From: Planctomycetota bacterium
GTDB taxonomy: Bacteria > Planctomycetota > GCA-2746535
Direction of reading: 5' to 3'
Assembly (NCBI GenBank): GCA_002746535.1
Contig: NVWA01000026.1
Coordinates: 1-64,000, forward strand
DNA: 64,000 bases
The first letter of the stretch is position 1, and every line of letters starts with the position of its first letter. Below, piece after piece: positions 62,326 through 64,000 of this stretch. Position numbers and translations under genes: made by a program. The notes under the pieces are model-generated. The model saw nothing but the letters and a program-made list of their open reading frames with translations, was not told where the DNA came from and did not search any database.

Positions 62326-64000
62326 ATGTGTAGAGTGATCTTTTTTGTAACAACTTTAGTTTTGATGTTGAATTCTTCCTTTGCTGCTGACCGTTATTGG
62401 GTCGGGGGTGGTGCCAGTACAAATTGGGATGCAACTGCTAACACCAATTGGTCTGCAACTTCTGGTGGTGCAAATAATGCATCGGTCCCTGTAACCGGAG
62501 ATGAAGTCTATTTTGATGGTAATAGTGGTACAGCTACTTCTGTCATTTCGGCTAATATAACAATAAGAAGCCTTAACTGTACTGGCTATACCGGTACATT
62601 GCAACATGATGCTGCCATTGTTTTAACTATAGGGGATGGTACTGCTGGTACGGGTAATATAGCGTTAAAATATGTTGCAGGTATGACGTTAACTTTAGGC
62701 AACTATGCTTCTTCAGAAGTATTGTTTGCCTCCACAATTGGAACTGTGCAATCGGTTGATTGGGGCGGAAAAACCACTGCCAATGTAACCTATGATGGTG
62801 CTGGTGGTTCTTGGCAATTGGCAAGTTCTCATGTAATGGAATTTGGTTCTGTTCTCAAATTCACGAATGGTACCTTTGATACTAACAACTTGGCAATGAC
62901 ATTAGGCTCATTTTATTCAAAAGATGCAGGAGTTAAAACATTAACATTAGGCTCTTCTCAAATCACAGTTATTGGCGGTTTTACAGCTTTAAATATGAAG
63001 CACTGGCAGGCAAAATCTGGTGGAGCTTTAATCACGGTAACTGCAAATACGGCAACGGTAACTCTAGAAAGAAGTCCTAGAAATGAGATTCTATTTCATA
63101 GTGAGGCTGATCAAAATTGGAATGGATTATCATTAGTGGTTAATGGAGGAGGCTTGACAACACTATGGACGGGTAGTAGTGGTACATTAGTAAATCCAAC
63201 TACATTTCGAGCTATTACTATTAATGGAACCACATCTTCTTCAGTAGGTGTTAATCGGCTATATATATTGGATGCCGGTATAATCGTTACAGGAAATTTA
63301 AACTTAAATGGCAAATCATCAAATAGAATGCTTTTTGATAACAAACGATCAACCGTTGATATTAATTTAACAGGAGCGGCTACTTCAAGTTTAGAACACG
63401 TAGATTTTAAAAATATTAAGATGACAAATGCAGTTGATTATTCTGGTATCACCGGTGGTGCCAGGGATAAAGGCTCGAATACTAACATTACATTTACAAC
63501 CTTTACTCCAACTACTTATTATTGGTATACGACAGCAGCAGGAAATTATGATTGGAGTGATGTAGGTAATTGGTATTTAGCTTCAAATGGTGCTGGTGGC
63601 AATCATACTCGTGTTCCGTTTGATATTGATGATATTGTATTTGATTCCAATTCTGTCGGAGCCGCAAATACAACGATTAATGCAAATATCTCTGAATTGG
63701 GTAAAGATATTACTTGGACAGGTGTAACGAATAATCCAGTATGGCATTTTACTTCTGATGTTAGTGTATTTGGGTCATTGGTTTTGGATCCAAATATGAG
63801 CATGACTGTGGTAGATGCTGTTAGATTTCTTTATATGAAAGCAAATGGTTCAGGTAACACTTTTAATTTTACTACATCAGGGGTAACATTTCCACATCAG
63901 TTAGTCTATTTTACGCTTACCGATAATACAAATACTATAATATTGCAGGATAATTTTACAGCAAATCACATTTATTTTAGAAATGGAATTTTTATAGCAA
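62326..64000 (+). CDS. Giant secreted repeat protein C, partial (runs off the window)
   Basis: The frame opens with an ATG at 62326 behind GGAG and stays open for 558 codons to the window end. The signal peptide is MCRVIFFVTTLVLMLNSSFA. The next segment (ADRYWVGGGASTNWDATANT) is the same as in protein B. A second W module is near residue 398 (YYWYTTAAGNYDW). Overall similarity to B falls after the first 60 residues. The C-terminal sorting signal, if present, lies beyond the window. Confidence 0.8.
   Translation, partial: MCRVIFFVTTLVLMLNSSFAADRYWVGGGASTNWDATANTNWSATSGGANNASVPVTGDEVYFDGNSGTATSVISANITIRSLNCTGYTGTLQHDAAIVLTIGDGTAGTGNIALKYVAGMTLTLGNYASSEVLFASTIGTVQSVDWGGKTTANVTYDGAGGSWQLASSHVMEFGSVLKFTNGTFDTNNLAMTLGSFYSKDAGVKTLTLGSSQITVIGGFTALNMKHWQAKSGGALITVTANTATVTLERSPRNEILFHSEADQNWNGLSLVVNGGGLTTLWTGSSGTLVNPTTFRAITINGTTSSSVGVNRLYILDAGIIVTGNLNLNGKSSNRMLFDNKRSTVDINLTGAATSSLEHVDFKNIKMTNAVDYSGITGGARDKGSNTNITFTTFTPTTYYWYTTAAGNYDWSDVGNWYLASNGAGGNHTRVPFDIDDIVFDSNSVGAANTTINANISELGKDITWTGVTNNPVWHFTSDVSVFGSLVLDPNMSMTVVDAVRFLYMKANGSGNTFNFTTSGVTFPHQLVYFTLTDNTNTIILQDNFTANHIYFRNGIFIA

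Overview
This is an AT-rich bacterial chromosome segment. It carries two tRNAs, about 45 protein genes and a few gene remnants. The cell envelope is Gram-negative: there is a flagellar L-ring protein (FlgH), several proteins with lipoprotein signal peptides, and secreted giant proteins with signal peptides. A futalosine-pathway menaquinone enzyme (MqnE), a class I fumarase, a Hanks-type kinase, a sulfatase and very large secreted Gly/Thr/Asn-rich proteins with a cysteine-containing C-terminal sorting signal would fit the PVC superphylum, for example a Lentisphaerota or Planctomycetota relative. That placement is inference; no marker in the window settles it.

Layout. 0-2 kb is a decayed accessory patch: receiver-domain genes, one internally deleted receiver, a short C-terminal gene fragment, and a truncated tyrosine recombinase ending next to tRNA-Ser. 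2-6 kb is a flagellar operon flgF-flgG-flgA-flgH behind a clear sigma-54-type promoter. 6-13.6 kb holds metabolic genes (hisN, acyP, a HupE-like membrane protein, mqnE, coaB, an FAD oxidoreductase, birA) and a repeat lipoprotein. 13.7-22.5 kb holds HU, mnmE, an RluD-type synthase, a Ser/Thr kinase, fliW, two unknown genes and a fumarase. 22.5-26.3 kb has two tandem flagellin genes whose leaders share a CsrA-site-like hairpin and a GGA-containing Shine-Dalgarno. 26.3-37.6 kb has galE, a sulfatase, a two-lobed esterase-like protein, gltX, a degenerate uracil-glycosylase-fold protein, an M48 protease, a leucyl aminopeptidase and tRNA-Lys. 37.6-50.3 kb has a beta-propeller gene divergent from a possible heparinase-like gene, then purU, an unusual glycosyltransferase/phosphodiester-glycosidase fusion, a second glycosyltransferase, rplM-rpsI, and the putrescine genes aguA-aguB. 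50.5-64 kb is surface-oriented: a carboxypeptidase-regulatory-repeat protein, a lipoprotein cyclophilin, and a tandem array of three giant paralogous secreted proteins, the last cut by the window end.

How the genes work together. Flagellar control is the most coherent theme: a sigma-54-like promoter at the rod/ring operon, a sigma-28-like promoter at the first flagellin, FliW, and flagellin leaders that look like CsrA targets. The second theme is surface and extracellular polysaccharide: glycosyltransferases, phosphodiester glycosidase, galE, sulfatase, esterase-like and lyase-like proteins, and the giant secreted array. The most novel-looking elements are the giant paralog array with its shared C-terminal signal, and the 1380-residue glycosyltransferase fusion.
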